DNA of 42,721 bases from DASXRC01 sp036506495 (GCA_036506495.1 DASXRQ010000186.1:1-42721); one strand, 5' to 3'. Numbered from the stretch's first letter, positions 1 to 8,416 are shown. Notes: generated by a model not told the origin, from the sequence alone. A program made the numbers and translations.

Positions 1-3000
1 GCCTGTTCCGGGACGAGCTGGAACTCCTCGCTGAGCTGTACGCCGATGCGCCCGGCGTCGAGCAGGTCGACGATCTTCGCGCGGTCCTCGAGGTCGGGAC
101 AGGCCGGGTAGCCGAACGCGTACCGGCAGCCCCGGTAGTCGGTGCGCAGCAGGCCGGCGAGGTCGGGTGGGTCGTCGTCGGCGACGGTACGCCCGTCGGG
201 CAGGATCAACTCGGACCGGATGCGCCTGTGCCAGTACTCGGCCAGCGCCTCGGTCAGCTGCACGGACAGGCCGTGTACCTCCAAATAGTCCCGGTACGCG
301 TTGCGGGCGAACAGCTTCGCGGTGTACTCGCTGATGGGCTGCCCGACCGTGACCAGCTGCAGGGCGACCACATCGCGAACGCCGGACGAGCGCGGGGCGA
401 AGAAGTCCGCCAGGCACAGGCGCCGCTCCTGCCGCTGCCGTGGGAAGGAGAACCGGGCCGCGACCGAGCCGTCGCCGGACGGGGACAGCACGACGAGGTC
501 GTTGCCCTCCGAGTAGGCCGGGAAGTACCCGTACACCACCGCCGCCTCGAGCACCTGGTCCGCGGTCAGCCGGTCGAGCCAGTACCGCAGCCGTGGCCGG
601 CCCTCGGTCTCGACGAGCTCCTCATAGGACGGTCCCGTCCCACCGCGGGAGGGCCGCAGACCCCACTGGCCCAGGAACGTGGCCCGCTCGTCCAGCATCC
701 CCGCGTACTCGGCTAGGGGAATCCCCTTGACCACCCGCGTACCGAGGAACGGCGCGCGAGGAATGTCCACATCGGACGCTACATCGGAGCGTACCGTCGA
801 GTCGTCCAACGACGGCAGTGCCTGCGTGACCACCGCGCGGTGCCGCTCGCGCCGCGCCCGCCGCTCCGCGAGGGCGGCATCGCGCGCGGCATCGACCATG
901 GCGGCGCCGCCGCGCTTGGCGGTCATCACCCTGTCCATGAGGGACAGTCCCTCGAAGGCGTCCCGCGCGTAGTGCACCTCGCCGGAGAACCGCGAACGCA
1001 GGTCGTCCTCCACATACGACCTGGTCAACGCCGCGCCGCCGAGGAGCACCGGCCAACGCGACGCGAACCCTCGGGACGCAATCTCCTCGAGGTTCTCGCG
1101 CATGATGACGGTCGACTTGACCAGCAGCCCGGACATGCCGATCGCGTCCACGTCGTTGTCCTCGGCGGCCTCGAGGATCGCGTTGATCGGCTGCTTGATC
1201 CCGATGTTGACGACCTCATAGCCGTTGTTGGACAGGATGATGTCCACCAGGTTCTTGCCGATGTCGTGCACGTCGCCGCGGACCGTGGCGAGCACGATCC
1301 GGCCCTTGCCCGTCGAGTCGGTCTTGTCCATGTGCGGCTCGAGGTAGGCGACCGACGTCTTCATCACCTCGGCCGACTGCAGGACGAACGGCAGCTGCAT
1401 CTGTCCCGAGCCGAACAGGTCGCCGACGACCTTCATCCCGTCCAGCAGCGTGTCGTTGATGATCTCGAGCGCGGAACGCGACGCCAGGGCGGCGTCGAGG
1501 TCGGCCTCCAGGCCGTTGCGCTCACCGTCGATGATCCGGCGCTTGAGCCGCTCGTCGAGGGGCAGGGCGGCCAGCTCCTCGGCCCGCGTCGCCCGCGCGG
1601 AGGCGATGTCGACTCCGGAGAACAGCTCGATGAGCCGCTGCAGCGGGTCGTACCCCTCGCGGCGCCGGTCGTAGACCATGTCCAGCGCGACCTGACGCTG
1701 CTCCTCGGGGATCTTGGACATCGGGAGGATCTTGCTGGCGTGGACGATCGCGCTGGTGAGCCCGGCCCGCACGCACTCGTGCAGGAAGACCGAGTTGAGC
1801 ACCTGGCGGGCGGCTGCGTTGAGGCCGAACGAGACGTTGGAGATGCCGAGGGTGAAGTTCACGCCCGGATACCTGCGGGCGATCTCGCGGATGGCCTCGA
1901 TCGTCTCCAGCGCGTCCCGCCGGGTCTCCTCCTGCCCCGTCGAGATCGGGAACGTCAGGCAGTCGACGAGGATGTCGGAGCGGCGCATCCCCCACCGACC
2001 GGTCAGGTCGTCGATCAGCCGGGAGGCGACGCGTAGCTTCCACTCGGCCGTGCGGGCCTGGCCCTCCTCGTCGATGGTCAGCGCCACCACCGCGGCGCCG
2101 TGCTCGCGCACGATCGGCATCACCCCGGCGTACCGCGACCCGGGCCCGTCGCCGTCCTCAAAGTTGACCGAGTTGACGACGCACCGGCCACCCAACATCT
2201 CCAGCCCGGCCTCGATCACGCCCGGCTCGGTCGAGTCGAGCATGATCGGCAGAGTGGACGCCGTCGCGAACCGGCCGGCGACCTCCCGCATGTCGGCCAC
2301 GCCGTCGCGCCCGACGTAGTCGACGCACAGGTCGAGCAGGTGCGATCCGTCGCGGGCCTGGCCACGGGCGATCTCCACACACGCCCGCCAGTCACCGGCG
2401 AGCATCGCGTCGCGGAATGCCTTCGAACCGTTCGCGTTGGTGCGCTCCCCCACCATGAGCACGCTCGCGTCCTGCGCGAACGGTGTGTGGTGGTAGATCG
2501 AGGACACGCCCGCCTCGAGCGCCGGCGCGGGGCGGGCGGGCGACACGCCGCGCAGGCGCTCGGCGACCGCGCGGATGTGCTCCGGCGTCGTGCCGCAGCA
2601 CCCGCCGACCAGCACGGCGCCGTACTCGCGGACGAACCGGTCGAGCGCCTCGGCCAGCTCAACCGCGGTCAGCGGGTACTGCGCGCCGTCGGGGGTCAGA
2701 TCCGGCAGGCCCGCGTTGGGCATCACCGACAGCGGTACGCGGGCGTGCTGCGACAGGTACCGCAGGTGCTCGGTCATCTCGGCCGGCCCGGTCGCGCAGT
2801 TGAGGCCGACGAGGTCGACACCGAGCGGCTCGACGGCCGTCAGCGCGGCGCCGATCTCGCTGCCCAGCAGCATGGTGCCGGTGGTCTCCATGGTCACCTG
2901 GCAGATCAGCGGCACCCGGCGGCCCGCGTCGGCCATCGCCCGGCGGGCCCCGAGAACGGCGGACTTCGCCTGCAGCAGGTCGTAGCAGGTCTCGACGATC

Positions 3001-3464
3001 AGGGCGTCCGCGCCGCCCGCGAGCAGGCCGGCGGCATTTTCCTGGTACGCCTGGCGCAGCGTGCCGAAATCGGTGTGCCCGAGCGTCGGCAGCTTCGTGC
3101 CGGGGCCCATCGAGCCGATCACGAACCGCGGGCCGTCGGGCGTGGACCACCGGTCAGCGGCTGCCCGCGCGATGCGCGCGCCGGCCTCGGACAGCTCGTG
3201 GATCCGGTCCCGGATGCCGTACTCGCCGAGCCCGCCAAGGTTGGAGTTGAACGTGTTCGTCTCGATGCAGTCCGACCCGGCGGCCAGGTACGCGTCGTGG
3301 ACGCCGGCGACCACATCGGGCCGGGTCACGTTCAGGACGTCGTTGCACCCCTCGTGCCCGTCGAAGTCGTCGAGGGACAGGTCCGCGGCCTGCAGCATCG
3401 TCCCCATCGCCCCGTCGGCGAGAAGGACGCGGTCGGCCAGCAGATCCAGCAGCGAGTCGGACAC
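1..3464 (-). CDS. metH: Cobalamin-dependent methionine synthase, 3' end beyond the window
   Basis: Makes methionine by moving a methyl group from 5-methyltetrahydrofolate to homocysteine through cobalamin. About 1154 residues are present and the reading frame is still open at base 1. Domains in order: homocysteine-binding barrel with zinc cysteines in NCATG (about residue 221) and GGCCG (about 287); pterin-binding barrel with DSTEPGV and ISNVSFG; cobalamin-binding domain with DVHDIGKN (about 731), which holds the B12-ligating His; and the SAM-dependent reactivation domain, which ends at EEFQLVPEQ near the family's usual C-terminus. The GTG at 3464 is chosen because a -10 box lies 7 nt upstream and there is no ribosome binding site. 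It is divergent from the PAC2 gene, an order also known in mycobacteria. Identification is secure. Confidence 0.96.
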   Translation of the reverse strand, partial: MSDSLLDLLADRVLLADGAMGTMLQAADLSLDDFDGHEGCNDVLNVTRPDVVAGVHDAYLAAGSDCIETNTFNSNLGGLGEYGIRDRIHELSEAGARIARAAADRWSTPDGPRFVIGSMGPGTKLPTLGHTDFGTLRQAYQENAAGLLAGGADALIVETCYDLLQAKSAVLGARRAMADAGRRVPLICQVTMETTGTMLLGSEIGAALTAVEPLGVDLVGLNCATGPAEMTEHLRYLSQHARVPLSVMPNAGLPDLTPDGAQYPLTAVELAEALDRFVREYGAVLVGGCCGTTPEHIRAVAERLRGVSPARPAPALEAGVSSIYHHTPFAQDASVLMVGERTNANGSKAFRDAMLAGDWRACVEIARGQARDGSHLLDLCVDYVGRDGVADMREVAGRFATASTLPIMLDSTEPGVIEAGLEMLGGRCVVNSVNFEDGDGPGSRYAGVMPIVREHGAAVVALTIDEEGQARTAEWKLRVASRLIDDLTGRWGMRRSDILVDCLTFPISTGQEETRRDALETIEAIREIARRYPGVNFTLGISNVSFGLNAAARQVLNSVFLHECVRAGLTSAIVHASKILPMSKIPEEQRQVALDMVYDRRREGYDPLQRLIELFSGVDIASARATRAEELAALPLDERLKRRIIDGERNGLEADLDAALASRSALEIINDTLLDGMKVVGDLFGSGQMQLPFVLQSAEVMKTSVAYLEPHMDKTDSTGKGRIVLATVRGDVHDIGKNLVDIILSNNGYEVVNIGIKQPINAILEAAEDNDVDAIGMSGLLVKSTVIMRENLEEIASRGFASRWPVLLGGAALTRSYVEDDLRSRFSGEVHYARDAFEGLSLMDRVMTAKRGGAAMVDAARDAALAERRARRERHRAVVTQALPSLDDSTVRSDVASDVDIPRAPFLGTRVVKGIPLAEYAGMLDERATFLGQWGLRPSRGGTGPSYEELVETEGRPRLRYWLDRLTADQVLEAAVVYGYFPAYSEGNDLVVLSPSGDGSVAARFSFPRQRQERRLCLADFFAPRSSGVRDVVALQLVTVGQPISEYTAKLFARNAYRDYLEVHGLSVQLTEALAEYWHRRIRSELILPDGRTVADDDPPDLAGLLRTDYRGCRYAFGYPACPDLEDRAKIVDLLDAGRIGVQLSEEFQLVPEQ

Positions 3465-3477
3465 GTCACCCAGGCTA
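3465..3477 (-). promoter_or_regulatory. Leaderless promoter of metH
   Basis: On the minus strand TAGCCT is followed by exactly 7 nt and then the GTG start of metH. This places the transcription start on the start codon itself. No Shine-Dalgarno sequence is visible. Leaderless mRNAs of this geometry are common in actinobacteria. Confidence 0.6.
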
Positions 3478-3531
3478 ACGGCTCGGTGGCGCGGCCGGCG
3501 CGGCCACCGGGCCGGATCGACCGCCGCCACG

Positions 3532-3544
3532 TACGCTTGGGCCC
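3532..3544 (+). promoter_or_regulatory. Leaderless promoter, now reading into the 125-bp repeats
   Basis: TACGCT (3532-3537) is followed by 7 nt and then GTGAGCGAG, the same nine bases that begin the PAC2 gene 250 bp downstream. The likely ancestral arrangement was this promoter directly abutting the PAC2 start, before the repeat was inserted and duplicated. Confidence 0.5.
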
Positions 3545-3673
3545 GTGAGCGAGTGGAGCGCCGCAGGCGATGTCTGGACCGACGCGACGCGCCGGGCGCA
3601 GCCCGCTGCGTGGCGCGGCGGGAAGGCATCGCCCCAGGGCGGCGCGGAACGAGCGAACCTGGAGACGCAGTGA
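3545..3673 (+). CDS. 42-residue repeat-encoded peptide, copy 1
   Basis: The peptide starts VSEWSAAGDVW and ends RANLETQ. It begins at the GTG exactly 7 nt after a TACGCT -10 box, and its TGA overlaps the GTG of copy 2. It is rich in Ala, Arg and Gln, and I recognise no domain. It may be a leader-type coupling peptide rather than a functional protein. Expression is inferred from the promoter and start geometry only. Confidence 0.35.
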   Translation: MSEWSAAGDVWTDATRRAQPAAWRGGKASPQGGAERANLETQ

Positions 3674-3794
3674 GCGAGTGGAGCGCCGCAGGCGATGTCT
3701 GGACCGACGCGACGCGCCGGGCGCAGCCCGCTGCGTGGCGCGGCGGGAAGGCAGCGCCCCAGGGCGGCGCGGAACGAGCGAACCTGGAGACGCA
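3545..3794. repeat. Two tandem 125-bp repeats, each with its own start and stop
   Basis: Copies at 3545-3669 and 3670-3794 are identical except T at 3629 versus G at 3754. Each begins GTGAGCGAG, and the PAC2 gene that follows begins with the same nine bases, so GTGAGCGAG occurs three times at exact 125-bp spacing. Each unit ends with an AACCTGGAGACGCA segment, which places GGAG five bases before the next GTG. The unit reads as a 42-codon ORF whose TGA overlaps the next GTG as GTGA. The near identity implies a recent duplication. Confidence 0.9.
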
Positions 3795-3798
3795 GTGA
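3670..3798 (+). CDS. 42-residue repeat-encoded peptide, copy 2
   Basis: Same as copy 1 except one Ser to Ala change from the single base difference. Its TGA overlaps the PAC2 start codon as GTGA, so ribosomes finishing this peptide could restart on PAC2. A GGAG five bases before that GTG supports this. Confidence 0.35.
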   Translation: MSEWSAAGDVWTDATRRAQPAAWRGGKAAPQGGAERANLETQ

Positions 3799-4664
3799 GC
3801 GAGTTCGACGGGCTGCCGGTGCTGCGCTCCCCCGTGGCCATCGCCGCGTTCGAGGGGTGGAACGACGCGGCCGATGCGTCCACGGCGGCGGTCGAGCACC
3901 TCGAGCAGGTGTGGGATGCCCAGCCCGTCGCCGCACTGGACCCGGAGGACTTCTATGACTTCCAGGTCAGCCGGCCGACGGTCAGCCTCTCGGACGGCGA
4001 GACCCGTCGGATCGAGTGGCCGACCACCCGGTTCATGGTCGCGACGCCGGAGGGCACTGAGCGCGACGTCGTGCTGATCCGCGGCATCGAGCCGAGCATG
4101 CGCTGGCGTACCTTCTGCGACCAGGTCCTCGAGACGTGCCACAGCCTCGAGGTGACCCGGATCGTGCTGCTCGGCGCGCTGCTGGCGGACGTTCCGTACA
4201 CCCGGCCGCTGCCGATCAGCGGGAGCGCGTCCGACCGGGACGCGGCCACGCGCTACCAGCTAACTCCGACCCGCTACGACGGCCCGACCGGCATCGTCGG
4301 CGTTCTGCAGGAGGCCGCGAGTCGGGCTGAGCTGGACGCCGTCTCGTTCTGGGTGCACGTCCCCCACTACGCGAATAACCCACCCTGCCCGAAGGCGACG
4401 CTGGCCCTGCTGCACCGGGTCGAGGACGTGCTCGACCTGCCCGTGCCGATGGCCGACCTGGCCGAGGAGTCGGCCGAATGGGAGCAGCGCGTCAAGGCCG
4501 CCGCGGAGCAGGATGCCGAGCTCGGCGAGTACGTCCGTGAGCTCGAGGAGCGGGCCGGCGACGCCGGCATCCAGCCGCTGAGCGGCGACGAGATCGCCAG
4601 CGAGTTCGAGAAGTATCTGCGCCGCCGTGGCGGATCAACGGGTCCCACCGCGGGCTCCTGGTAG
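3795..4664 (+). CDS. PAC2 family protein
   Basis: A 289-residue soluble protein starting VSEFDGLPVLRSP. The PAC2 fold is shared with proteasome-assembly chaperones. In actinobacteria this homolog usually sits beside metH, as here, and its biochemical role is not settled. Visible family features are the N-terminal AFEGWNDAADAS, the central LGALLADVPYTRP, the VHVPHY segment and an acidic C-terminal helical tail. The GTG at 3795 is chosen because it has GGAG at a 5-base spacing and begins where family similarity begins. The frame stays open upstream to 3570, but that extension only translates the 125-bp repeats out of their own frame. Translation is probably coupled to the preceding repeat peptide. 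Confidence 0.88.
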   Translation: MSEFDGLPVLRSPVAIAAFEGWNDAADASTAAVEHLEQVWDAQPVAALDPEDFYDFQVSRPTVSLSDGETRRIEWPTTRFMVATPEGTERDVVLIRGIEPSMRWRTFCDQVLETCHSLEVTRIVLLGALLADVPYTRPLPISGSASDRDAATRYQLTPTRYDGPTGIVGVLQEAASRAELDAVSFWVHVPHYANNPPCPKATLALLHRVEDVLDLPVPMADLAEESAEWEQRVKAAAEQDAELGEYVRELEERAGDAGIQPLSGDEIASEFEKYLRRRGGSTGPTAGSW

Positions 4665-4742
4665 TCGATCTCTTTTTGTTGTGTGCGGGTTGTCGTGGTT
4701 CCGACGGTGTGTCGCGGGCCGTCGTCACATCTCGTAAGTCAT

Positions 4743-4756
4743 CCTAGGAACCTAGG
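4743..4756. promoter_or_regulatory. CCTAGG-AA-CCTAGG inverted repeat upstream of gntR
   Basis: Two CCTAGG hexamers separated by two bases form a near-perfect 14-bp dyad just upstream of the regulator's ribosome binding site GAGGAGG (4764-4770). GntR-family proteins bind short dyads, so this is a good candidate autoregulatory operator. That is inference from position and symmetry. Confidence 0.45.
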
Positions 4757-4779
4757 TGCCATCGAGGAGGCGCTAGCGC

Positions 4780-5571
4780 ATGACCGTCAACCCGGGCGCC
4801 GCCGAGGCGCCGCACCGCCAGATCGCAGACCAGCTGCGTGTCCGCCTTCGCCGTGGCGACTGGGCGCCCGGCGAGCGGCTGCCGTCCATTCCCGCGATCG
4901 CCGAGATGTTCGGGGTCGCCAAGCAGACCGTTCAGCGCACGATCGACCAGCTCCGCGTCGAGGGTCTGCTGATCACCAAGCCCGGCTCCGGTACGTACGT
5001 CCGGGGTACCCGTCGCCGGCTCAGCCGGCTCGCCCGCGGCCGGTACGGCGCGTACCGCGGCTACCACACCGACCTCGCCGCACGCTACCGGCAGTACCTG
5101 GAGGAGGTGGGCCGCGCGCCCGCGCCGCCCGAGGTCGCCGATGCGTTCGGCGTCGCCGACGGCACCGAGTTAGTGGTACGCCGGCACGTGGTGCGCACGG
5201 ACGACGCGCCCGTCGAGGTTGGCGCGTCCTGGTTCCGGGTCGCCGACGCGGGCGGCACGAGCCTCGAGCGGGCCGAGCCGTTCGGCCGCCCGGTCTACCA
5301 GGAGGTCGAGGAGGTGACCGGCCGGCGGTACGCCACGGCGGCCGACACGATCTCCGCGCGCCAGCCGTCCCGGGAGGAGGCCGAGATCCTGCAGATCCGG
5401 CCGGACACGCCGGTGCTGCACCTGCTGCACGTGGCGTACGACGCCGCGCACAAGCCCATCGAGGTCTCCCAGGCGACGTGGCCGGGTCCGATGACGACGC
5501 TCACGGAGGAGTACCGGATCCCGGCCCCGCAGCCCGACCCGGACGCCGACCCCGGCCTCGTGCTCGGCTGA
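4780..5571 (+). CDS. GntR/HutC-family transcriptional regulator
   Basis: A 263-residue regulator. Residues about 8-75 form the GntR winged helix: QIADQLRVRLRRGDWAPGER, then LPSIPAIAEMFGVAKQTVQR and GLLITKPGSGTYV. A UTRA-type ligand-binding domain follows, with VVRRHVVRTDDAPVEVG, SWFRVADA and the effector-pocket region PDTPVLHLLHVAYD. The ATG at 4780 has GAGGAGG nine bases upstream. The gene stands alone and converges on mshC, so its regulon cannot be read from neighbours. The CCTAGG dyad upstream suggests it controls itself. The effector is unknown; HutC-type members sense sugars, amino-acid derivatives or antibiotics. Confidence 0.92.
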   Translation: MTVNPGAAEAPHRQIADQLRVRLRRGDWAPGERLPSIPAIAEMFGVAKQTVQRTIDQLRVEGLLITKPGSGTYVRGTRRRLSRLARGRYGAYRGYHTDLAARYRQYLEEVGRAPAPPEVADAFGVADGTELVVRRHVVRTDDAPVEVGASWFRVADAGGTSLERAEPFGRPVYQEVEEVTGRRYATAADTISARQPSREEAEILQIRPDTPVLHLLHVAYDAAHKPIEVSQATWPGPMTTLTEEYRIPAPQPDPDADPGLVLG

Positions 5572-5587
5572 CCGCCGCGAGAGCGCT

Positions 5588-5656
5588 GATCTTGCGGTTG
5601 TGATGCCGAGAAAGCACGACGAGACGGGGCAAAGCCCCCACCACAGATGCAAGATC
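5588..5656. terminator. Nested hairpins between convergent gntR and mshC
   Basis: GATCTTGC (5588-5595) pairs perfectly with GCAAGATC (5649-5656). Inside lies a tight GGGGC-AAA-GCCCC hairpin (5626-5638). The position between two convergent genes and the near symmetry fit a bidirectional terminator. It may also be an intergenic palindrome family, since a comparable structure lies at 31785-31861. Confidence 0.5.
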
Positions 5657-5674
5657 GGCAGAAGGCTGGCGGCG

Positions 5675-6913
5675 TCAGAGGGCGACGCCGAGCAGCGCGT
5701 CGACGGTGGTGGCCACCAGGGAGGGTGCCGCCGGGTCGTCGCCCGAGCCCGCGAACGCGGCGTCCGCCCAGGCGTCGACGAGCGCAAGCGCGCCGGGAGT
5801 GTCGAGGTCGTCGGCGAGCCGCGCGCGTACGCCCGCGAGCAGGTCGGCACCCGACGGCCCGGACCGCGCCGTGGCGGCCTCGCGCCACCGGGCCAGCCGC
5901 TGCTGGGCGGCCTTGAGCAGGTCGTCGGTCCACTGCCGGTCCACCCGGTAGTGGTCGGCCAGCAGCGCCAGCCGGACCGCCATCGGGTCCACGTGGTCGG
6001 CGCGCAGCCGGGAGACGAACACCAGGTTGCCCTGGGACTTCGACATCTTCTCGCCGTTCAGACCGATCATCCCGGCGTGCACGTAGTGCCGCGCGAAGGG
6101 GCTGATCCCGGTCAGCCGCTCGGCGTGCGCGGCCGAGCACTCATGGTGGGGGAAGAGCAGATCGTTTCCGCCGCCCTGGATGTCGATCGCGTCGCCGAGC
6201 AGGCCCAGCGCGATGACGGCGCACTCGATGTGCCAGCCGGGCCGGCCCGGACCGAGGGCACCACCCGGCCACGCCGGCTCCCCGTCGCGGGCGCCCCGCC
6301 AGAGCAGCGGGTCGAGCGCGTCGCGCTTGCCCGGCCGCTCGGGATCACCGCCGCGCTCCGCGAAGAAGGCGAGCATCTGCTCGCGTGACAGGTTGGACTC
6401 GTACCCGAACCGCGGCGTCGTCGAGATGTCGAAGTAGACATCGCCGGTGCCGTCGTCGACACGGTACGCCGAACCGTCGTCGAACAGCGCCGCGATTGTC
6501 TCCGCGATCGCCGGGATCGACTCGACCGCGCCGATGTAGTGCTCGGGCGGGATGATCCGCAGCGACTCCATGTCCTCCCGGAACAGGGCCGTCTCGCGCA
6601 TGCCGAGCACGATCCAGTCCTCGCCGTCGCGCTGGGCGCGCTCCAGGAGCGGGTCGTCGATGTCGGTGACGTTCTGCACGTAGTCGACCGGGACCCCCGC
6701 ATCCCGCCACGCCCGGTTCACCAGGTCAAAAGCGATCATGGTGGCGGCGTGGCCCAGATGCGTGGCGTCGTACGGCGTGATCCCGCACACGTACATCCGC
6801 GCCGTGGCCCTGGGCTGGGTCGGTGCGATCGCCTGCCGAGCCGAGTCGAACAGCGCGAGCGGCTGACCGCTGCCGGGCAGTCGCGGCACCTGGTGTCCCG
6901 CCCACGAGTCCAT
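5675..6913 (-). CDS. mshC: Cysteine:GlcN-Ins ligase of mycothiol biosynthesis
   Basis: ATP-dependent ligation of cysteine to 1-D-myo-inosityl 2-amino-2-deoxy-alpha-D-glucopyranoside, the penultimate step of mycothiol synthesis. The protein is 412 residues, a normal family length. It has a class I cysteinyl-tRNA-synthetase-like fold: Cys43 in YVCGITPYDATHLGH with the HIGH-type motif HLGH at 52-55, Cys231 in GWHIECAV, HHECS near 256 and KMSKS at 289-293. Unlike CysRS it lacks the C-terminal tRNA-binding domains. The ATG at 6913 is set by a TAGGCT -10 box 7 nt upstream. It is the last gene of the minus-strand block that also holds uppP. mshD-type activity could come from the double-GNAT gene further on, but that is only a guess. 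Confidence 0.95.
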   Translation of the reverse strand: MDSWAGHQVPRLPGSGQPLALFDSARQAIAPTQPRATARMYVCGITPYDATHLGHAATMIAFDLVNRAWRDAGVPVDYVQNVTDIDDPLLERAQRDGEDWIVLGMRETALFREDMESLRIIPPEHYIGAVESIPAIAETIAALFDDGSAYRVDDGTGDVYFDISTTPRFGYESNLSREQMLAFFAERGGDPERPGKRDALDPLLWRGARDGEPAWPGGALGPGRPGWHIECAVIALGLLGDAIDIQGGGNDLLFPHHECSAAHAERLTGISPFARHYVHAGMIGLNGEKMSKSQGNLVFVSRLRADHVDPMAVRLALLADHYRVDRQWTDDLLKAAQQRLARWREAATARSGPSGADLLAGVRARLADDLDTPGALALVDAWADAAFAGSGDDPAAPSLVATTVDALLGVAL

Positions 6914-6926
6914 GACCGCCAGCCTA
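6914..6926 (-). promoter_or_regulatory. Leaderless promoter of mshC
   Basis: TAGGCT on the minus strand, then 7 nt, then the ATG of mshC, with no ribosome binding site. It gives mshC its own transcription start inside the minus-strand block. Confidence 0.6.
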
Positions 6927-6979
6927 ACCAGCGCGCCGTCGGCGCCGGCCGACGCCGAGAGGTGATCAACGCGACACCG

Positions 6980-7804
6980 CTACATGGGTGGCCAGGGCAC
7001 CGCCGGCCAATCGCCCGACGGGGGCGGGAACCGGCCGGCCGCCAGCAGCCGGCGGGCGCGGGTCGCCGCGGCGGTCACCTCACCGGCCGTCAGGTGCGCC
7101 GTGAGCCGCTCGCCCAGGGCGCCGCCGAGGTCGGACACGAGCCGCGACAGGGTGGGCACGTCCTGTTCGGGCAGCGGCGCGTCGATCCAACCCCAGAGCA
7201 CGGTGCGCAGCTTGTCCTCGACGTGGAAGCACACTCCGTGGTCCACCCCGTACACCCGATCGCCGGGGCCGACCAGGACGTGCCCGCCCTTGCGGTCGGC
7301 GTTGTTGAGCACCGCGTCGAGCAGCGCCATCCGGGCCAGCCGGGGATCGTCGGCGTGCGCGAGCAGGTAGGGCCGGCCGGTCTCGTCCCGCGCTGCGGCG
7401 ACCCGGAACCAGCCGTCCGGCAGCTCGTCCGCCGGCACGAACCCGACCAGCGGCGAGGCTTCGTCCGGCTCCTCGATCCACAGCTGGCATACGCCCGGTC
7501 CGAGCGGGCCGTCCCGCAGCACGGTCGGCGGCACCAGGTCCCACCCGGTGGCCCGGGAGACCAGGTACGCGGCGGTTTCGCGCCCGGCGAGCGTACCGTC
7601 CGGGAAGTCCCACAGCGGACGCTCGCCGCGCACCGGCTTGTAGACGCACCGGACGGTCACCCCGTCCAGGGTCAGAAAGCCGCGCAGCGTGGTGTTGGAC
7701 GCGTCGACCAGCCGACCCTCGAGCTCGAAGTCCCCGAACCGCAGCAGCCGCAGGGCGTCGGCCTCGTCGAGCGTCGCGGCGGGGCCGGCGGAACGGGCGG
7801 CCAC
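6980..7804 (-). CDS. SCO1664 family protein (PI3/4-kinase-like fold)
   Basis: A 274-residue protein of the SCO1664 family, uncharacterised but strongly conserved in actinobacteria beside DUF3090 and MSMEG_4193-family genes, exactly as here. It resembles lipid-kinase-like catalytic cores: a possible nucleotide-lysine strand CVYKPVRGERPLWDFPDG, a catalytic-loop-like LLDAVLNNADRKGGHVLV and a metal-site-like YGVDHGVCFH. GTG start at 7804, six bases after the end of the DUF3090 gene, so the genes are probably co-transcribed. Kinase activity is inferred from motif layout only and no substrate is known. Confidence 0.85.
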   Translation of the reverse strand: MAARSAGPAATLDEADALRLLRFGDFELEGRLVDASNTTLRGFLTLDGVTVRCVYKPVRGERPLWDFPDGTLAGRETAAYLVSRATGWDLVPPTVLRDGPLGPGVCQLWIEEPDEASPLVGFVPADELPDGWFRVAAARDETGRPYLLAHADDPRLARMALLDAVLNNADRKGGHVLVGPGDRVYGVDHGVCFHVEDKLRTVLWGWIDAPLPEQDVPTLSRLVSDLGGALGERLTAHLTAGEVTAAATRARRLLAAGRFPPPSGDWPAVPWPPM

Positions 7805-7810
7805 GGTGCC

Positions 7811-8404
7811 CTACCGGTGGTAGCCGTTGTGCCGCGGGCACAGGTGCCCGCGCGGGTCGAGCGGCTGGCCGCACAGCGGACACGGCGGGCGACCGGCGGC
7901 GACCACCCGGCGGGCCCGGTCGATGAACGAGCGCACCTCGGTGGGCGTCAGCCGCACCCGGAGCCGGTCCAGATCCTCGTCCGGTTCCTCGTCCTCGTCG
8001 GTGACCTCGACCTCGGCCGCCTCCGCGTCGAGCTCGGCCTCGACCAGCTCGTCGGCCTCACCCGCCGCGATCGCCTCGATGACGACGGTCGCGCTCTCCA
8101 CGTCGTACGCGAGGCCGAGCGTGCCCACCCGGAACTCCTCGTCGACCGGACTCTCGAGCGGTTCGTTGTCCGGCGCCTCCGGCTCGACGACCTCGGGCAG
8201 CTCGATGCCGAACCGGCGGTTCGCCTCGGTCAGCAGCTCCTCCAGCTTCTCGGCCAGCAGCGCCACCTGGACCTTCTCCAGCCCCACGGTGACCAGCCGG
8301 CCGCCGCCGCGGGCCTGCAGGAAGAACGTCCGCTCCCCCGGCGGACCCACGGTCCCCGCGACGAACCGCTCCGGCGGCTCGAAGGCGTACACCTGGTGAG
8401 CCAT
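7811..8404 (-). CDS. DUF3090 family protein with C-terminal zinc-ribbon-like motif
   Basis: 197 residues starting MAHQVYAFEPPERF. The N-terminal part is the DUF3090 domain. The middle is strongly acidic (EVTDEDEEPDEDLDR). The C-terminus has CPLCGQPLDPRGHLC followed by PRHNGYHR, a likely zinc-binding knuckle. Conserved actinobacterial neighbour of the SCO1664-like and MSMEG_4193 genes. Function is unknown; constant linkage suggests a shared process with the downstream kinase-like protein. The ATG at 8404 is preceded by a TAGGGT -10 box with 6-nt spacing rather than a ribosome binding site. Confidence 0.88.
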   Translation of the reverse strand: MAHQVYAFEPPERFVAGTVGPPGERTFFLQARGGGRLVTVGLEKVQVALLAEKLEELLTEANRRFGIELPEVVEPEAPDNEPLESPVDEEFRVGTLGLAYDVESATVVIEAIAAGEADELVEAELDAEAAEVEVTDEDEEPDEDLDRLRVRLTPTEVRSFIDRARRVVAAGRPPCPLCGQPLDPRGHLCPRHNGYHR

Positions 8405-8416
8405 GCCACGACCCTA
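8405..8416 (-). promoter_or_regulatory. Leaderless promoter of the DUF3090 gene
   Basis: Minus-strand TAGGGT (8411-8416), 6 nt, then ATG. No Shine-Dalgarno sequence is present. Confidence 0.5.

Noticed and set aside
3570..4664. Longer PAC2 frame starting inside the first repeat
   Set aside because: The added residues translate the 125-bp repeats out of the frame with start/stop structure. The GTG at 3795 has a ribosome binding site and matches the start of family similarity.
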